Shown here in pieces: positions 33,025 to 45,187 of a DNA stretch of 64,000 nt. Every line of letters begins with the position of its first letter. Position 1 is the first letter of the stretch. The DNA is from Lithodes maja (taxonomy: Eukaryota; Arthropoda; Malacostraca; Decapoda; Lithodidae). Position numbers and translations under genes: made by a program. The notes below the pieces were generated by a model. The model did not search any database. It had not been told where the DNA came from and saw only the letters and a list, made by a program, of their open reading frames with translations. The DNA lies in contig JBAKBP010000202.1 of assembly GCA_037953745.1 (NCBI GenBank), forward strand, positions 1-64,000, in the 5' to 3' direction.

Positions 33025-33870
33025 CTACAGATGTCAAATAGCGGGGGTTTGGGGGCGGCAGCCCCCACCCATAATACTAGGTTAGGTTAGGTAAGGTTGT
33101 TAGGTTAGGCTAATGTCCTTTCAAAGGGGTATAGGCACCCATAATACTAGGTTAGGTTAGGTAAGGTTGTTAGGTTAGGCTAATGTCCTTTCAAAGGGGT
33201 ATAGGCACCCATAATACCAAAAAGATGTCAAATAGCGGGGGTTTGGGGGCGGCAGCCCCCACCCATAATACTAGGTTAGGTTAGGTAAGGTTGTTAGGTT
33301 AGGCTAATGTCCTTTCAAAGGGGTATAGGCACCCATAATACTAGGTTAGGTTAGGTAAGGTTGTTAGGTTAGGCTAATGTCCTTTCAAAGGGGTATAGGC
33401 ACCCATAATACCAAAAAGATGTCAAATAGCGGGGGTTTGGGGGCGGCAGCCCCCACCCATAATACTAGGTTAGGTTAGGTAAGGTTGTTAGGTTAGGCTA
33501 ATGTCCTTTCAAAGGGGTATAGGCACCCATAATACTAGGTTAGGTTAGGTAAGGTTGTTAGGTTAGGCTAATGTCCTTTCAAAGGGGTATAGGCACCCAT
33601 AATACCAAAAAGATGTCAAATAGCGGGGGTGTGGGGGCGGCAGCCCCCACCCATAATACTAGGTTTGGTTAGGTAAGGTTGTTAGGTTAGGCTAATGTCC
33701 TTTCAAAGGGGTATAGGCACCCATAATACTAGGTTAGGTTAGGTATGGTTGTTAGGTTAGGCTAATGTCCTTTCAAAGGGCTATAACCTAGGCACCCATA
33801 ATACTAGGTTAGGTTTGGTAAGGTTGTTAGGTTAGGCTAATGTCCTTTCAAAGGGGTATACGATAGTAAA
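33025..33870. repeat. 194-bp higher-order satellite with TTAGG blocks
   Basis: A 70-bp unit (acccataatactaggttagg ... ctttcaaaggggtatagg) occurs twice, followed by a 54-bp spacer containing atgtcaaatagcgggggttt and the hairpin gggggcggcagccccc. The spacer starts at 33031, 33225, 33419 and 33613, exactly 194 bp apart. The last part (33640-33870) has three 70-bp units with substitutions and an 8-bp insertion. TTAGG is the usual arthropod telomere repeat, here mixed into an interstitial array. Confidence 0.92.
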
Positions 33871-33929
33871 CACTAGGATAGCCTATACCTGGTCAGAGGG
33901 AAGAAGAGTCCTGGTGTAATCTCCTTGAA

Positions 33930-34530
33930 TGTTGAGTGTCTGAAATTATGCAAAATCCGAGCCAAGTTTCGACAAAACTTGGCTCGGATTTTTAGAAAAT
34001 GCGCTTTTGAGTCTCTGAAATTATTGAAAATCCGAGCCAACTTTCGACAAAACTTGGCTCGGATTTTTAGAAAATGCTCTTTTCAGTGTCTGAAATTATG
34101 CAAAATCCGAGCCAACTTTCGACAAAACTTGGCTCGGATTTTTAGAAAATGCTCTTTTGAGTCTCTGAAATTATGGACAATCCGAGCCAACTTTCGACAA
34201 AACTTGGCTCGGATTTTTAGAAAATGCTCTTTTGAGTGTCTGAAATTATGCAAAATCCGAGCCAAGTTTCGACAAAACTTGGCTCGGATTTTTAGAAAAT
34301 GCTCTTTTGAGTCTCTGAAATTATTGAAAATCCGAGCCAACTTTCGACAAAACTTGGCTCGGATTTTTTGAAAATGCTCTTTTCACTGTCTGAAATTATG
34401 CAAAATCCGAGCCAACTTTCGACAAAACTTGGCTCGGATTTTTAGAAAATGGTCTTTTGAGTCTGAAATTATTGAAAATCCGAGCCAAGTTTCGACAAAA
34501 CTTGGCTCGGATTTCGGAAAAGTGGCATTT
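33930..34530. repeat. 75-bp palindromic satellite array
   Basis: Eight units starting at 33952, 34027, 34102, 34177, 34252, 34327, 34402 and 34475. Each holds a 17-bp inverted repeat (aaatccgagccaagttt, short loop, aaacttggctcggattt). Odd units follow ttatg and most even units follow ttatt, a two-unit order of 150 bp. Because 75 is a multiple of three, both strands are open (plus 33925-34371; minus 34083-34340), but the peptides are only repeats. Confidence 0.93.
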
Positions 34531-34539
34531 TTGGCATTT

Positions 34540-35430
34540 CACACATTCCTATTCTTAATTATTTTACTATATTACTTTAACCCCTCATTTTCCCTGATCT
34601 TCATAGCCCTCCCCACTATCGGGGGGAGTTATCTTAAGATTGTTGGATAATGGGGTTATATAGGGTTTCTCCCACAGTGGAATTATAACTAATAGCATCA
34701 AAACTACCATTGCCAAAAACAATTGGCCAAAAAAACTCTCAAATAAGGCTGCGAGTCTATTCAAGATAATTACCAAATCTACTAGTGATCGCCATACTAT
34801 TGAGACATATGGTTTTATTGAAAGGGTTAAAGAGGTAGAACTGAGCGAACAATCAAGTGCCGGCTTCCAGAATGTTCGTCAAACCTGCCGGCTTTTTCCA
34901 TCACATTTCTGGCCTTATTTAATGCAAACGTATTAAGTATTATGGGAAAACGACAAGCTCTTGTCCACAAATTCGGGTCTGGTGGTAAATAAGTCACGTT
35001 ATTTAGCTATTACACCTTAATTTATTCTATTTTCAGGAGAAACAATGGGGGAAAATGGGAGCACACGAGACTTACCTCCTTGAAGCTGGACGACCGGGAA
35101 CAAAATGATCGATTCAGGCGAAAATTGCGAGTTTATATAACCTCGGTTGTATTGCTGGTGGTTGATGGCAACTATTGGGTGACAGATGATCGAGAATTTC
35201 ACTCACAAAATCGTCAATATCTCCCTAACTATACATTTCTGAATAAAATTTACTTAATATAAATTATGCGCATTTGTATTCTCTATCTTTTGGTATAAGT
35301 TTGACAATTCTAACATACATATTTTGTGAATATTTAATGGTTGTCGTCGTATTTACTTCACAGAGAGAGAAAGAGAGAGAGAGTTCCTATGCCAAGTGGA
35401 CTTAATTAAGCTTTATCAATGCTCTGTGTC
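34540..35430. other. Unannotated non-coding DNA
   Basis: No recognised gene. A short (GA)n tract lies at 35363-35382. The possible splice-acceptor tattttcag at 35036 followed by a short open frame has no homology I know. Confidence 0.4.
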
Positions 35431-35431
35431 C

Positions 35432-35535
35432 TTAAAAAAAAAAAAAAAAAAAAAAAATTGCCACGAATTAGAGCCCTCGATCCCCCCATGAACGCCTAGA
35501 TCCCCGAGGGGATGGCCACGAAGGAATCGCCCTAT
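35432..35535 (-). mobile_element. Very short RTE-type LINE 3' end
   Basis: After an A tract of about 24 bp, the sequence tagatccccgaggggatggc and cacgaaggaatcgccct matches the 3' coding end of the RTE LINE at 5224-5270 (gtgatccccgaaggggtggc). This is a severely 5'-truncated antisense copy. Confidence 0.6.
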
Positions 35536-35639
35536 AATGTAGAGACGTTATAATTCAATAGAGGTGTGAATAGGAGTTTCTTATGGGCTATCTGTATACT
35601 ACTATAGCTTAATGTGATGTATGCGATTATAGAGGGCCT

Positions 35640-35830
35640 TTTCATAATATTCTGGAAACTATTAGACGATTCTATTCAGCTGAGGAAGGACGTCTATCTA
35701 TTCAAAGGCTACGAAATATGTCACTTAATCCTTTTAGCTGCCACATGGCCTTCCTAAGCCTAATAAAATCGTCTAAATGAAGCTGATATCAAGTAAAAAA
35801 AAAAAAAAAAAAGCGTAGAGAGTGGGAGAG
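35640..35830. mobile_element. Family B MITE, diverged
   Basis: attagacgattctattcagc, then gaaggac, and the inverted gccttcctaagcctaataaa followed by atcgtctaaa. The ends are decayed; an A tract closes it. Confidence 0.65.
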
Positions 35831-35907
35831 CAGCGATCTAACCTGCCTCCATTGGGCTCTAGAACCTGCCTCCACTCAGCCCTTGTCTCGAGTTACAAGG
35901 AGAGACA

Positions 35908-35950
35908 TCCCCCCCCCACCCCCCTTCTCATCCCCCCCCCCTCCCCCCTT
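35908..35950. repeat. C-rich low-complexity tract
   Basis: Runs of six to nine C separated by short T/A interruptions. Confidence 0.85.
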
Positions 35951-36129
35951 TCGATGACGGGAGAAATCGGACAACTTCTCATCCGGTCGCCATTTTGGAG
36001 ACACTAACTTATTCATTTCTATGTATAGGTATACCATATTAAACAAACTGTTCTCAGTTTGAATGTACACTAACCATAAGTTAAATATATTGACAAAATT
36101 ATACTTCTATTGTTTACGTATCATTGTAT

Positions 36130-36445
36130 TTTTTTTTCTATGTGATTGAGGGAGACAAAAGGCAGAACTACCTATAGCGAGTGCCTCCCCCATAGTTGAA
36201 AGAGTATGTTATTCTTTACGTTTTTCGGTAGAGAAATGTAAACTACCATCCGAAACCCTCATAAATTATAGACTAGCTATCGCTCGCCAAGAAAAATAGA
36301 CACCTAAATGGCACGAAAGGTCTTAATATTGGCAAATGAATGGGGCGAAAGGTCTTAAAATCGCCAAACTAATGGGGCGAACGTTTTGTAATCTCAAAAT
36401 TAATGGGGCTAAACATGAGGAAGAAGGGATTTAAGAAAAAACCCT
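36130..36445 (-). repeat. Family A plus D, inverted copy
   Basis: The order is the reverse of the plus copies: the D block (gagacaaaaggcagaactac, cgagtgcctccccc), then ctatcgctcgccaagaaaaa, gcacgaaaggtcttaatatt and ggggctaaacatgagga. It lacks part of the centre. Confidence 0.65.
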
Positions 36446-36679
36446 TCTTGTCCTTTAATATATTACCAAGCACTAGTTGCCTGTGTCTACACTACTGAAT
36501 GGTTAAGGTTAGGGAAATAGGTTGTAATAAATTCATCTTTATTCATATGCATAAATACATCATACACGAATGTAATAAAATATATGACAATTGTTTTTAA
36601 TTAAGCTAAAATTAATAATGGATATATAGGCCTACAAAGCTACATCAAATAAATTAACTAAATATATAAACAAAGCACC

Positions 36680-37065
36680 TAATTAGACGATTTTATTCAA
36701 CTTAGGAAGGACCTCAATTAAAACGCTACACATGATCTCAATTAACCCTTTTAACCACCCCAGATCCTTCCTAAGCTTCATAAAATTGTCTAACTGTAGC
36801 CGACATCAAATTAAAAAAAAAAACGTCATCGGTACAGCAAAGGTTAACTCTCACAGGTCCTTCCTAAGCTTCATAAAATCCTCTAAATGCAACTATGATA
36901 ACAAAAGACGTCGCCTAAACTAAAAAGGGTTAAGAAGAGAAACCCCATTATTTTTATTACATTTTGGCTTTCATTGGGCAATATTATTCAGCTTAGGAAG
37001 GGCCTGTAGATCTTAAGCGGGTCTTTCCGAAGCCGAATAAAATCATCTAGTATCTGACCGTAAAT
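36680..37065. mobile_element. Cluster of family B MITE arms
   Basis: At least three arm pairs: 36687-36800, 36850-36925 and 36970-37055, each with aggaagg or ccttcctaagc and atcgtcta-like motifs. Probably nested or serial insertions. Confidence 0.6.
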
Positions 37066-37789
37066 GATAACTTTTAGTAGTAATAGTAATAGGTGAACAT
37101 TGGAGTAACTTTCCCGTAGACTATTTCCATTTACTACAGGCAGACTACCCTCACCATGTTCTTCATAGTTGCTATGTACTGTAGAAGAGTTGCCTATTAT
37201 ACAATAAAAACCAGTAATTATCAATTCCATTTCAAACTATTGCCTAATTGACCTACTTAGCAATATACTATTGTATATTAAAAGCATATTAGTGATGTTG
37301 TTAATGGCCTTATTAAACACTGTGCCTTGTATAATTAAATTACAGTTGCATAATTACCCTTTCGCCTTGCCCCGCCCACCAAAACTAGGGTAGCATATAT
37401 TAACATAGTACACAACTTGACATTCGACCACCATCTTGACTCCAACTCACGCCGTATAATTATAATATACCTCGCCATTATTTATAAGCTTCATTATTGA
37501 GCATATGATGTTTATTCTATTAACATTGATACTTATTTCTCTATTCCTATCCATCAATGTATCCTGACTGAAAAGAGTGCTTGGCAGGAAGTGAGTATGG
37601 AATCAAGATGGCGGCCGGAACTTCTACGACTACGGACTCTGTTAATCTAGAGACCCTATCCATGAACACAGGCTCGGCTTCAAAACACACGAATCTGAAA
37701 CACAAATTGATTCATTAGTCATATATTACTGAAATTACTAACACACTTTTTCCACACATATATTTACATCACATAATATTTTTGCTTTA

Positions 37790-37945
37790 CATCTATCTAT
37801 CTATCTATCTATATGCTCAGGCCCAATCCCCATTTTGGGGGTAGCCGACTCAAGACAGAGCAAGAACAGGGAAAACACAAAAACAACATAAAACAACGAA
37901 TAAACGCAGATAAAAAGTACCAACTCACACACATCCAGGTCTTTA
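37790..37945 (+). repeat. Family F copy after (ATCT)n
   Basis: catctatctatctatctata precedes gctcaggcccaatccccatt, then ggggtagccgactcaagaca and acacacatccaggtc. Confidence 0.65.
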
Positions 37946-38455
37946 CATAGATCCTTCCTAAGCTGCATAATATCGTCTAATTACAGCTAGACTAAAAAAT
38001 AACACACGTCGCTGGTACTCAAAGGGTTAAGGGTATGGAAGGGCATTTAACGTGTCCATAATTAACTACACAATTAACCCTTTCCGTACCGAGGACGTCT
38101 TTTTATTTTTGTTGTTGCTACATTTAGACGATTTTGTGCAGTTTAAGAAGGATGTGTGGAAGTAAAAGGGTTACTAATAATAATAATAGCAAAATATATG
38201 GGTATGTAAAGGGTCGATAAAGTGCCCATGACAACCTACCCTTAACAAGATATATTGGCCGTAATAAACCCCTCTTAGACCAGTTAGATAGTTAAATCAC
38301 TCAAATATATTATACCCAAAGATCTTAATAGCCCTTTTTCATAACCCTTTGATTCTTAGAGGCCCTTACGAAGCTGCGTAAAATCGTCAAATGTTAGCCA
38401 GAACCTAGGAATAAAGCGTCCAAAAAACAAAACAAAAATACTGAAAAGGTTTACA
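37945..38455. mobile_element. Two family B MITE copies
   Basis: The first is a right half (gatccttcctaagctgcata, then atcgtcta, to caaagggttaa). The second starts at TTAA 38074-38077 with ccctttccgtaccgaggacg and ends near 38451 with a diverged terminus; its loop is enlarged by about 160 bp. Confidence 0.6.
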
Positions 38456-38561
38456 AGATGGCGGCGAGTTGGAAACACGATGGCGTCCAAATTTATAAGG
38501 TACCTTTCTATCCGTATAATTAAAGGTTAATTACCACCAATATACCTCCATAGGGCTATGT

Positions 38562-39302
38562 TATTACGAACACATTAGTTACCCTTACAAACTAATATTC
38601 TCGACAAACTACCCAACCCGTGACCGACCCCCCAGAGAGCTGAGCAAGTTATGGCGCGAGTAGGATGAACCCCCCCCCCCCCCCCCCCCCCCTGACGTCT
38701 GACGTCACATTACTGCCCGAGGCGATATTCGTTTGGTTTTGCGAGATAGGTTGTGCTTCTTCCGTAGATTTATATGCAATTTTAGTTACCCTTGGCGAAC
38801 TCATATTTTGACTGAACCCACACAGAGCCAAGCAAGTTCTGGCGCGAGTAGGGTGAACCCAAACATCCACCCGAGAGGCCATAGCGTATGAATTTTAGAC
38901 CCCTGGAAAAAGTTGCTGGCTTCTGATTGGCTGAAGATTGAAAGTTTTGTCTGACGTCATCGTACTGCCCAAGGCGATATGTGTCTGGTTGTGCAAGAAA
39001 GGTAGTGCTCCTCCCGTAGAATTATATGACTTTCCGAACTCTTATTTTTCGACAGACTAGCCAACCCTTGACCGAACCCACAGAGAGCAGAGCAAATTAT
39101 GGCACGAGTAGGATGAACCCCACCGTCTACCTTAGGCCATAGCGTATGAATTGTAGACCCCTGGAAAAAGTTGCTGGCTTCTGATTGGCTGAAACTTTGT
39201 AAGTTTTTCTGACGTCACAATACTGCCCGAGGCGATATTCGTTTGGTTTTGCGAGAAAGGTAGTGCTTCCCCCGTAGATCGTTTTTTTTTTTTTTTTTTT
39301 TT
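38562..39302. repeat. CCAAT-CRE satellite block 1
   Basis: About three monomers of about 258 bp. Two keep both a CCAAT box on the minus strand (gattgg at 38925 and 39183) and a CRE tgacgtca (38952 and 39210). The first monomer has a poly-C tract (38671-38692) in place of the CCAAT region and keeps only the CRE at 38700. A T tract (39281-39301) marks the junction to the G-run array. Confidence 0.88.
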
Positions 39303-41320
39303 AAATGTCTAGTATTACAGTTTATTCCACTGGGGTGAGGGCTGAGGGGGGGAGGGGGGGCTACGCAGAGGGCTGTTCTCCGGCAACATGCTGTGCGATG
39401 GGTTATATGAGTACATTGATAGTGTGTGTGTGTGTGTGGTGTTGGGGGGGGGGGGGGCTGTGCAGAGGGCTGTTCTCGGGCAACATGCTGTGTGATGGGT
39501 TATATAGGTACCGGTATATTGATATTGGGGGGGGGGGGGGGGTGCGCAGAGGGCTTTTCTAGAGCAACATGCTGTGCTATGGGTTATATGGGTATATTGA
39601 TAGCGTGGGGGGGGGAGGGGGGACTACGCGGAGGGCTGTTCTAGAGCAACATGCTGTGCTATGGGTTATATGGGTATATTGATATTGTGGGGGGTGTGCA
39701 GAGGGCTGTTCTAGGGCAACATGCTGTGCTATGGGTTATATGGGTATTTTGATGGTGGGGGGGGACTACGCGGAGGGCTGTTCTAGAGCAACATGCTGTG
39801 CTATGGGTTATATGGGTATATTGATATTGTGGGGGGTGTGCAGAGGGCTGTTCTAGGGCAACATGCTATGCTATGGGTTATATGGGTATATTGATATTGT
39901 GGGGTGTGTGCAGAGGGCTGTTCTAGAGCAACATGCTGTGCTATGGGTTATATGGGTATATTGATAGGGGGGGGGCTACGCGGAGGGCTGTTCTAGGGCA
40001 ACATGCTGTGCTATGGGTTATATGGGTATATTGATAGGGGGGGGGGCTACGCGGAGGGCTGTTCTAGAGCAACATGCTATGCTATGGGTTATATGGGTAT
40101 ATTGATATTGTGGGGGGTTTGCAGAGGGCTGTTCTAGGGCAACATGCTGTGCTATGGGTTATATGGGTATAATGATGTGGGGGGGGGGCTGCGGAGAGGG
40201 CTGTTCTAGGGCAACATGCTGTGCTATGGGTTATATGGGTATATTGATGGGGGGGGCTGCGGAGAGGGCTGTTCTAGGGCAACATGCTGTGCTATGGGTT
40301 ATATGGGTATATTGATGGGCGGGGGGCTGCACAGAGGGCTGTTCTAGGGCAACATGCCGTGTGATGGGTTATATGGGTATATTGATAGGGGGGGGCTATG
40401 CGGAGGGCTGTTCTAGGGCAACATGCTGTGCTATGGGTTATATGGGTATATTGAGGGGGGGCTGCGCAGAGGGCTGTTCTAGGGCAACATGCTGTGTGAT
40501 GGGTTATATGGTAATTATGGGGGGGGGCTGCGCAGAGGGCTGTTCTATGGCAACATGCTGTGTGATGGGTTATATGGGTATATTGATAGGGGGGCTGCGC
40601 AGAGGGCTGTTCTAGGGCAACATGCTGTGTGATGGGTTATATAGGTGTGTTGATGGGGGGGCTGCGCAGAGGGCTGTTCTAGGGCAACATGCTGTGTGAT
40701 GGGTTATATAGGTGTATTGATGGGGGGGGGCTGCGCAGACGGCTGTTCTAGGGCAACATGCTGTGCTATGGGTTATATGGGTATATTGATGGGGGGGGGG
40801 CTATGCAGAGGGCTGTTCTAGGGCAACATGCTGTGCTATGGGTTATATGGGTATATTGATGGGGGGGGGGGCTATGCAGAGGGCTGTTCTAGGGCAACAT
40901 GCTGTGCTATGGGTTATATGGGTATATTGATGGGGGGGGGGCTATGCAGAGGGCTGTTCTAGGGCAACATGCTGTGTGATGGGTTATATGGGTATATTGA
41001 TGCGGGGGGGGGGGGGGATTGCACAGAGGGCTGTTCTAGGGCAACATGCTGTGCGATGGGTTATATGGGTATATTGATGGGGGGGGGAAGGGGGGATGCG
41101 CAGAGAGCTGTTCTAGGGCAACATGCTGTATGATGGGGTATATGGGTTTATTGATGGGGGGGGGGAAGGGGGGGCTCCGCAGAGAGCTGTTCTAAGGCAA
41201 CATGCTGTACGATGGGGTATATGGGTATGTTGATGGGGGGGGGGGAAGGAGGGGCTGCGCAGAGGGCTGTTCTAAGGCAACATGCTGTACGAGTGGGTAT
41301 ATGGGTATATTGATAGTGAT
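39303..41320. repeat. G-run satellite array 1, about 70-bp unit
   Basis: Roughly 28 copies of gggctgttctagggcaacat / gctgtgctatgggttatatg / ggtatattgat followed by a run of 5-18 G and ctacgcagag. The G run is the most variable part. Reading frames through the array encode repeated AEGCSRATCC or RAVLEQHAVL; these are artefacts of the repeat. Confidence 0.93.
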
Positions 41321-41919
41321 TAACCTTCAAATCCTGAATAAAATGGGTTTACCACTAATGTACGAACACATTACGAACTAATATTCTCGACAAACTACCC
41401 AACCCGTTACCGACCCCCAGAGAGCTGAGCAAGTTATGGCGCGAGTAGGATGAACACACCCCCCCCCCCCCCCCCCCGTCCATGTCTACCCGAGAGGCCA
41501 TAGCGTATGAATTTTAGACCTCTGGAAAAAGTTGCTGGCTTCTGATTGGCTGAAGATTGAAAGTTTTGTCTGACGTCATCGTACTGCCCGAGGCGATATG
41601 TGTCTGGTTGTGCAAGAATGGTAGTGCTCCTCCCGTAGAATTATATGACTTTACGAACTCATATTTTCGACAGACTAGCAGCCCTTGACCGAACCCACAG
41701 AGAGTAGAGCAAATTATGGCGCGAGTAGGATGAACCCCACCTGTCTACCTTAGGCCATAGCGTACGAATTCTAGACCCTGGAAAAAGTTGCTGGCTTCTG
41801 ATTGGCTGAAACTTTGTAAGTTTTTCTGACGTCACAATACTGCCCGAGGCGATATTCGTTTGGTTTTGCGAGAAAGGTAGTGCTTCCCCCGTAGTTTTTT
41901 TTTTTTTTTTTTTTTTTTA
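41321..41919. repeat. CCAAT-CRE satellite block 2
   Basis: Starts with taaccttcaaatcctgaata, which recurs 2,796 bp later at 44117. Two monomers with gattgg at 41544 and 41800 and tgacgtca at 41571 and 41827. A poly-C tract at about 41459-41477 and a T tract before 41920 mirror block 1. Confidence 0.9.
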
Positions 41920-44116
41920 ATGTCTAGTATTACAGTTTATTCCACTGGGGGTGAGGGCTGAGGGGGGGGGGGGGGGGGCTACGCAGAGGGCTGTTCTCGG
42001 GCAACATGCTGTGCGATGGGTTATATGAGTATATTGATAGTGTGTGTGTGTGTGTTGGGGGGGGGGGGGGGGGAGTGCTGTGCAGAGGGCTGTTCTCGGG
42101 CAACATGCTGTGTGATGGGTTATATAGGTACCGGAATATTGATATTGGGGCGGGTGCGCAGAGGGCTGTTCTAGAGCAACATGCTGTGCTATGGGTTGTA
42201 TGGGTATATTGATAGGGGGGGAGGGGCTACGCAGAGTGCTGTTCTAGGGCAACATGCTGTGTGATGGGTTATATGGGTATATTGATAGGAGGGGGGGCTA
42301 CGCAGAGGGCTGTTCTAGGGCAACATGCTGTGCTATGGGTTATATGGGTATATTGATATAGTGGGGGGTGCGCAGAGGGCTGTTCTAGAGCAACATGCTG
42401 TGCTATGGGTTATATGGGAATATTGATATTGTGGGAGGTGCGCAGAGGGCTGTTCTAGAGCAACATGCTGTGCTATGGGTTATATAGGTATATTGATATT
42501 GTGTGGGTTGCGCAGAGGGTTGTTCTAGGTCAACATGCTGTGCTATGGGTTATATGGGTATATTGATAGGAGGGGGGCTACGCAGAGGGCTGTTCTAGGG
42601 CAACATGCTGTGTGATGGGTTATATGGGTATATTGATAGGAGGGGGGCTACGCAGAGGGCTGTTCTAGGGCAACATGCTGTGCTATGGGTTATATGGGTA
42701 TATTGATAGGAGGGGGGCTACGAGGAGGGCTGTTCTAGGGCAACATGCTGTGCTATGGGTTATATGGGGCATATTGATAGGGGGGGGGGGGGCTGCGCAG
42801 AGGGCTGTTCTAGGGCAACATGCTGTGTGATGGGTTATATGGGTATATTACTATTGTGGGGGGTGCGCAGAGGGCTGTTCTAGAGCAACATGCTGTGCTA
42901 TGCGTTATAATGGGTATATTGATAGGGGGGGGCTATGCGGAGGACTGTTCTAGGGCAACATGCTATGTGATGGGTTATATGGGTAAATTGATGGAGGTGG
43001 GGCTGTGCAGAGGGCTGCTCTAGGGCAACATGCTGTGTGATGGGTTATATGGGTAAATTGATGGGGGTGGGGCTGTACAGAGGGCTGTTCTAGGGCAACA
43101 TGCTGTGTGATGGGTTATATGGGTATATTGATAGGGGGAAGTGGGCTACGCAGAGGGCTGTTCTAGAGCAACATGCTGTGCTATGGGTTATATGGGTATA
43201 TTGATGGGGGGGGGGGCGCTATGCAGAGGGCTGTTCTAGGGCAACATGCTGTGTGATGGGTTATATGGGTATATTGATGGGGGAGCTGTGCAGAGGGCTG
43301 TTCTAGGGCAACATGCTGTGTGATGGGTTATATAGGTGTATTGATGGGGGGAGGGGGCTGCGCAGCGGGCTTTTCTAGGGCAACATGCTGTGTGATGGGT
43401 TATATGGGTATATAGATGTGGGGGAGGGCTGCACAGAGGGCTGTTCTAGGGCAACATGCTGTGCGATGGGTTATATGGGTATATTGATTGGGGGGGGAAG
43501 GGGGGGCTGCGCAGAGAGTGGTTCTAGGGCAACATGCTCTACGATGGGGTATATGGGTATATTGATGGGGGGGGGAAGGTGGGCTGCGCAGAGAGCTGTT
43601 CTAAGGCAACATGCTGTACGATGGGGTATATGGGTATATTGATGGGGGGGGGAGGGGGGGGCTCCGCATAGGGCTGTTCTAAGGCAACATGCTGTACGAT
43701 GGGGTATATGGGTATATTGATTGGGGTGGGGAAGGGGGGGCTGCGCATAGGGCTGTTCTAAGGCAACATGCTGTACGATGGGTTATATGGGTATATTGAT
43801 GGGGGGGGAAGGGGGGCTGTGCAGAGGGCTGTTCTAAGGCAACATGCTGTACGATGGGTTATATGGGTATATTGATGGGGGGGGAAGGGGGGCTGCGCAG
43901 AGAGGTGTTCTAAGGCAACATGCTGTATGATGGGGTATATGGGTATATTGATGGGGGGGGGGAATGGGGGGCTGCGCATAGGGCTGTTCTAAGGCAACAT
44001 GCTATATGATGGGGTATATGGGTATATTGATGGGGGTGGGGAAGGAGGGGCTGCGCAGAGGGCTGTTCTAAGGCAACATGCTGTACGAGTGGGTATATGG
44101 GTATATTGATAGTGAT
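41920..44116. repeat. G-run satellite array 2
   Basis: Begins with aatgtctagtattacagttt as array 1 and 3 do. About 31 units. The last third (from about 43490) carries a sub-variant with gggaagggggg and ctaaggcaacatgctgtacg, also seen at the end of array 1, so the arrays were copied as whole blocks. Confidence 0.92.
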
Positions 44117-45187
44117 TAACCTTCAAATCCTGAATAAAATGGGTTTACCACCAATATACGAACACATTACGAACTAATATTCTCGACAAACTACCCAACC
44201 CGTGTCCGACCCCCCACGGAGCTGAGCAAGTTATGGCGCGAGTAGAATGAACCCCCCCACCCCCTCCACGTCGACCCGAGAGGCCATAGCGTATGAATTT
44301 TAGACCCCTGCAAAAAGTTGCTCGTTACTGATTGGTTGAAGATTGAAAGTTTTGTCTGACGTCATCATACTGCCCGAGGCGATATTTGTCTGGTTTTACG
44401 AACTCCTATTTTCGACAGACTAGCCAGCCCTTGCCCAATCCCACAGAGAGCTGAGCAAGTTATGGGGCGAGTAGGATGAACCCCACCCGTCCACCTTAGG
44501 CCATAGCGTATGAAGTAGAGCCTTGAAAAAAGTTGGTGGCTTCTGATTGGCTGAAACTTTGCAAGTTTTTCTGACGTCACAATACTGCCCGAGGCGAAAT
44601 TCGTTTGGTTGTGCGAGATAGGTTGTGCTTCTATCGTATAATTATATGCAATTTTAGTTACCCTTGGCGAACTCATATTTTGACTGAACCCACATAGAGC
44701 CAAGCAAGATCTGGCGCGAGTAGGATGAACCCAAACATCCACCCGAGAGGCCATAGCGTATGAATTTTAGACCCCTGGAAAAAGTTGCTGGCTTCTGATT
44801 GGCTGAAGATTGAAAGTTTTGTCTGACGTCATCGTACTGCCCGAGGCGATATGTGTCTGGTTGTGCAAGAAAGGTATTGCTCCTCCCGTAGAATTATATG
44901 ACTTTACGAACTCATATTTTCGACAGACTAGCCAGCCTTTGACCGAACCCACAGAGAGCAGAGCAAATTATGGCGCGAGTAGGATGAACCCCACCTGTCT
45001 ACCTTAGGCCATAGCGTATGAATTCTAGACCCCTGGAAAAAGTTGGTGGCTTCTGATTGGCTGAAACTTTGTAAGTTTTTCTGACGTCACAATACTGCCC
45101 GAGGCGATATTCGTTTGGTTTTGCGAGAAAGGTAGTGCTTCCCCCGTAGATTTTTTTTTTTATTTTTTTTTATTTTTTTGTTTTTTT
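44117..45187. repeat. CCAAT-CRE satellite block 3, expanded
   Basis: Four monomers with gattgg at 44330, 44545, 44797 and 45055 and tgacgtca at 44357, 44572, 44824 and 45082. One monomer is shortened to 215 bp by an internal deletion. This block is longer than the others by about two monomers. Confidence 0.9.

Noticed and set aside
33025..33870. True telomere
   Set aside because: TTAGG occurs in short blocks inside a 70-bp unit, and unique sequence continues on both sides for tens of kilobases.
33925..34371. 148-aa repeat protein (RQNLARIFRKC-type)
   Set aside because: Open on both strands because the 75-bp unit is a multiple of three and is palindromic; no start context or promoter evidence.
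33025..34530. CRISPR array
   Set aside because: Repeats are contiguous, spacers are themselves repeated, and the context is eukaryotic with no cas genes.
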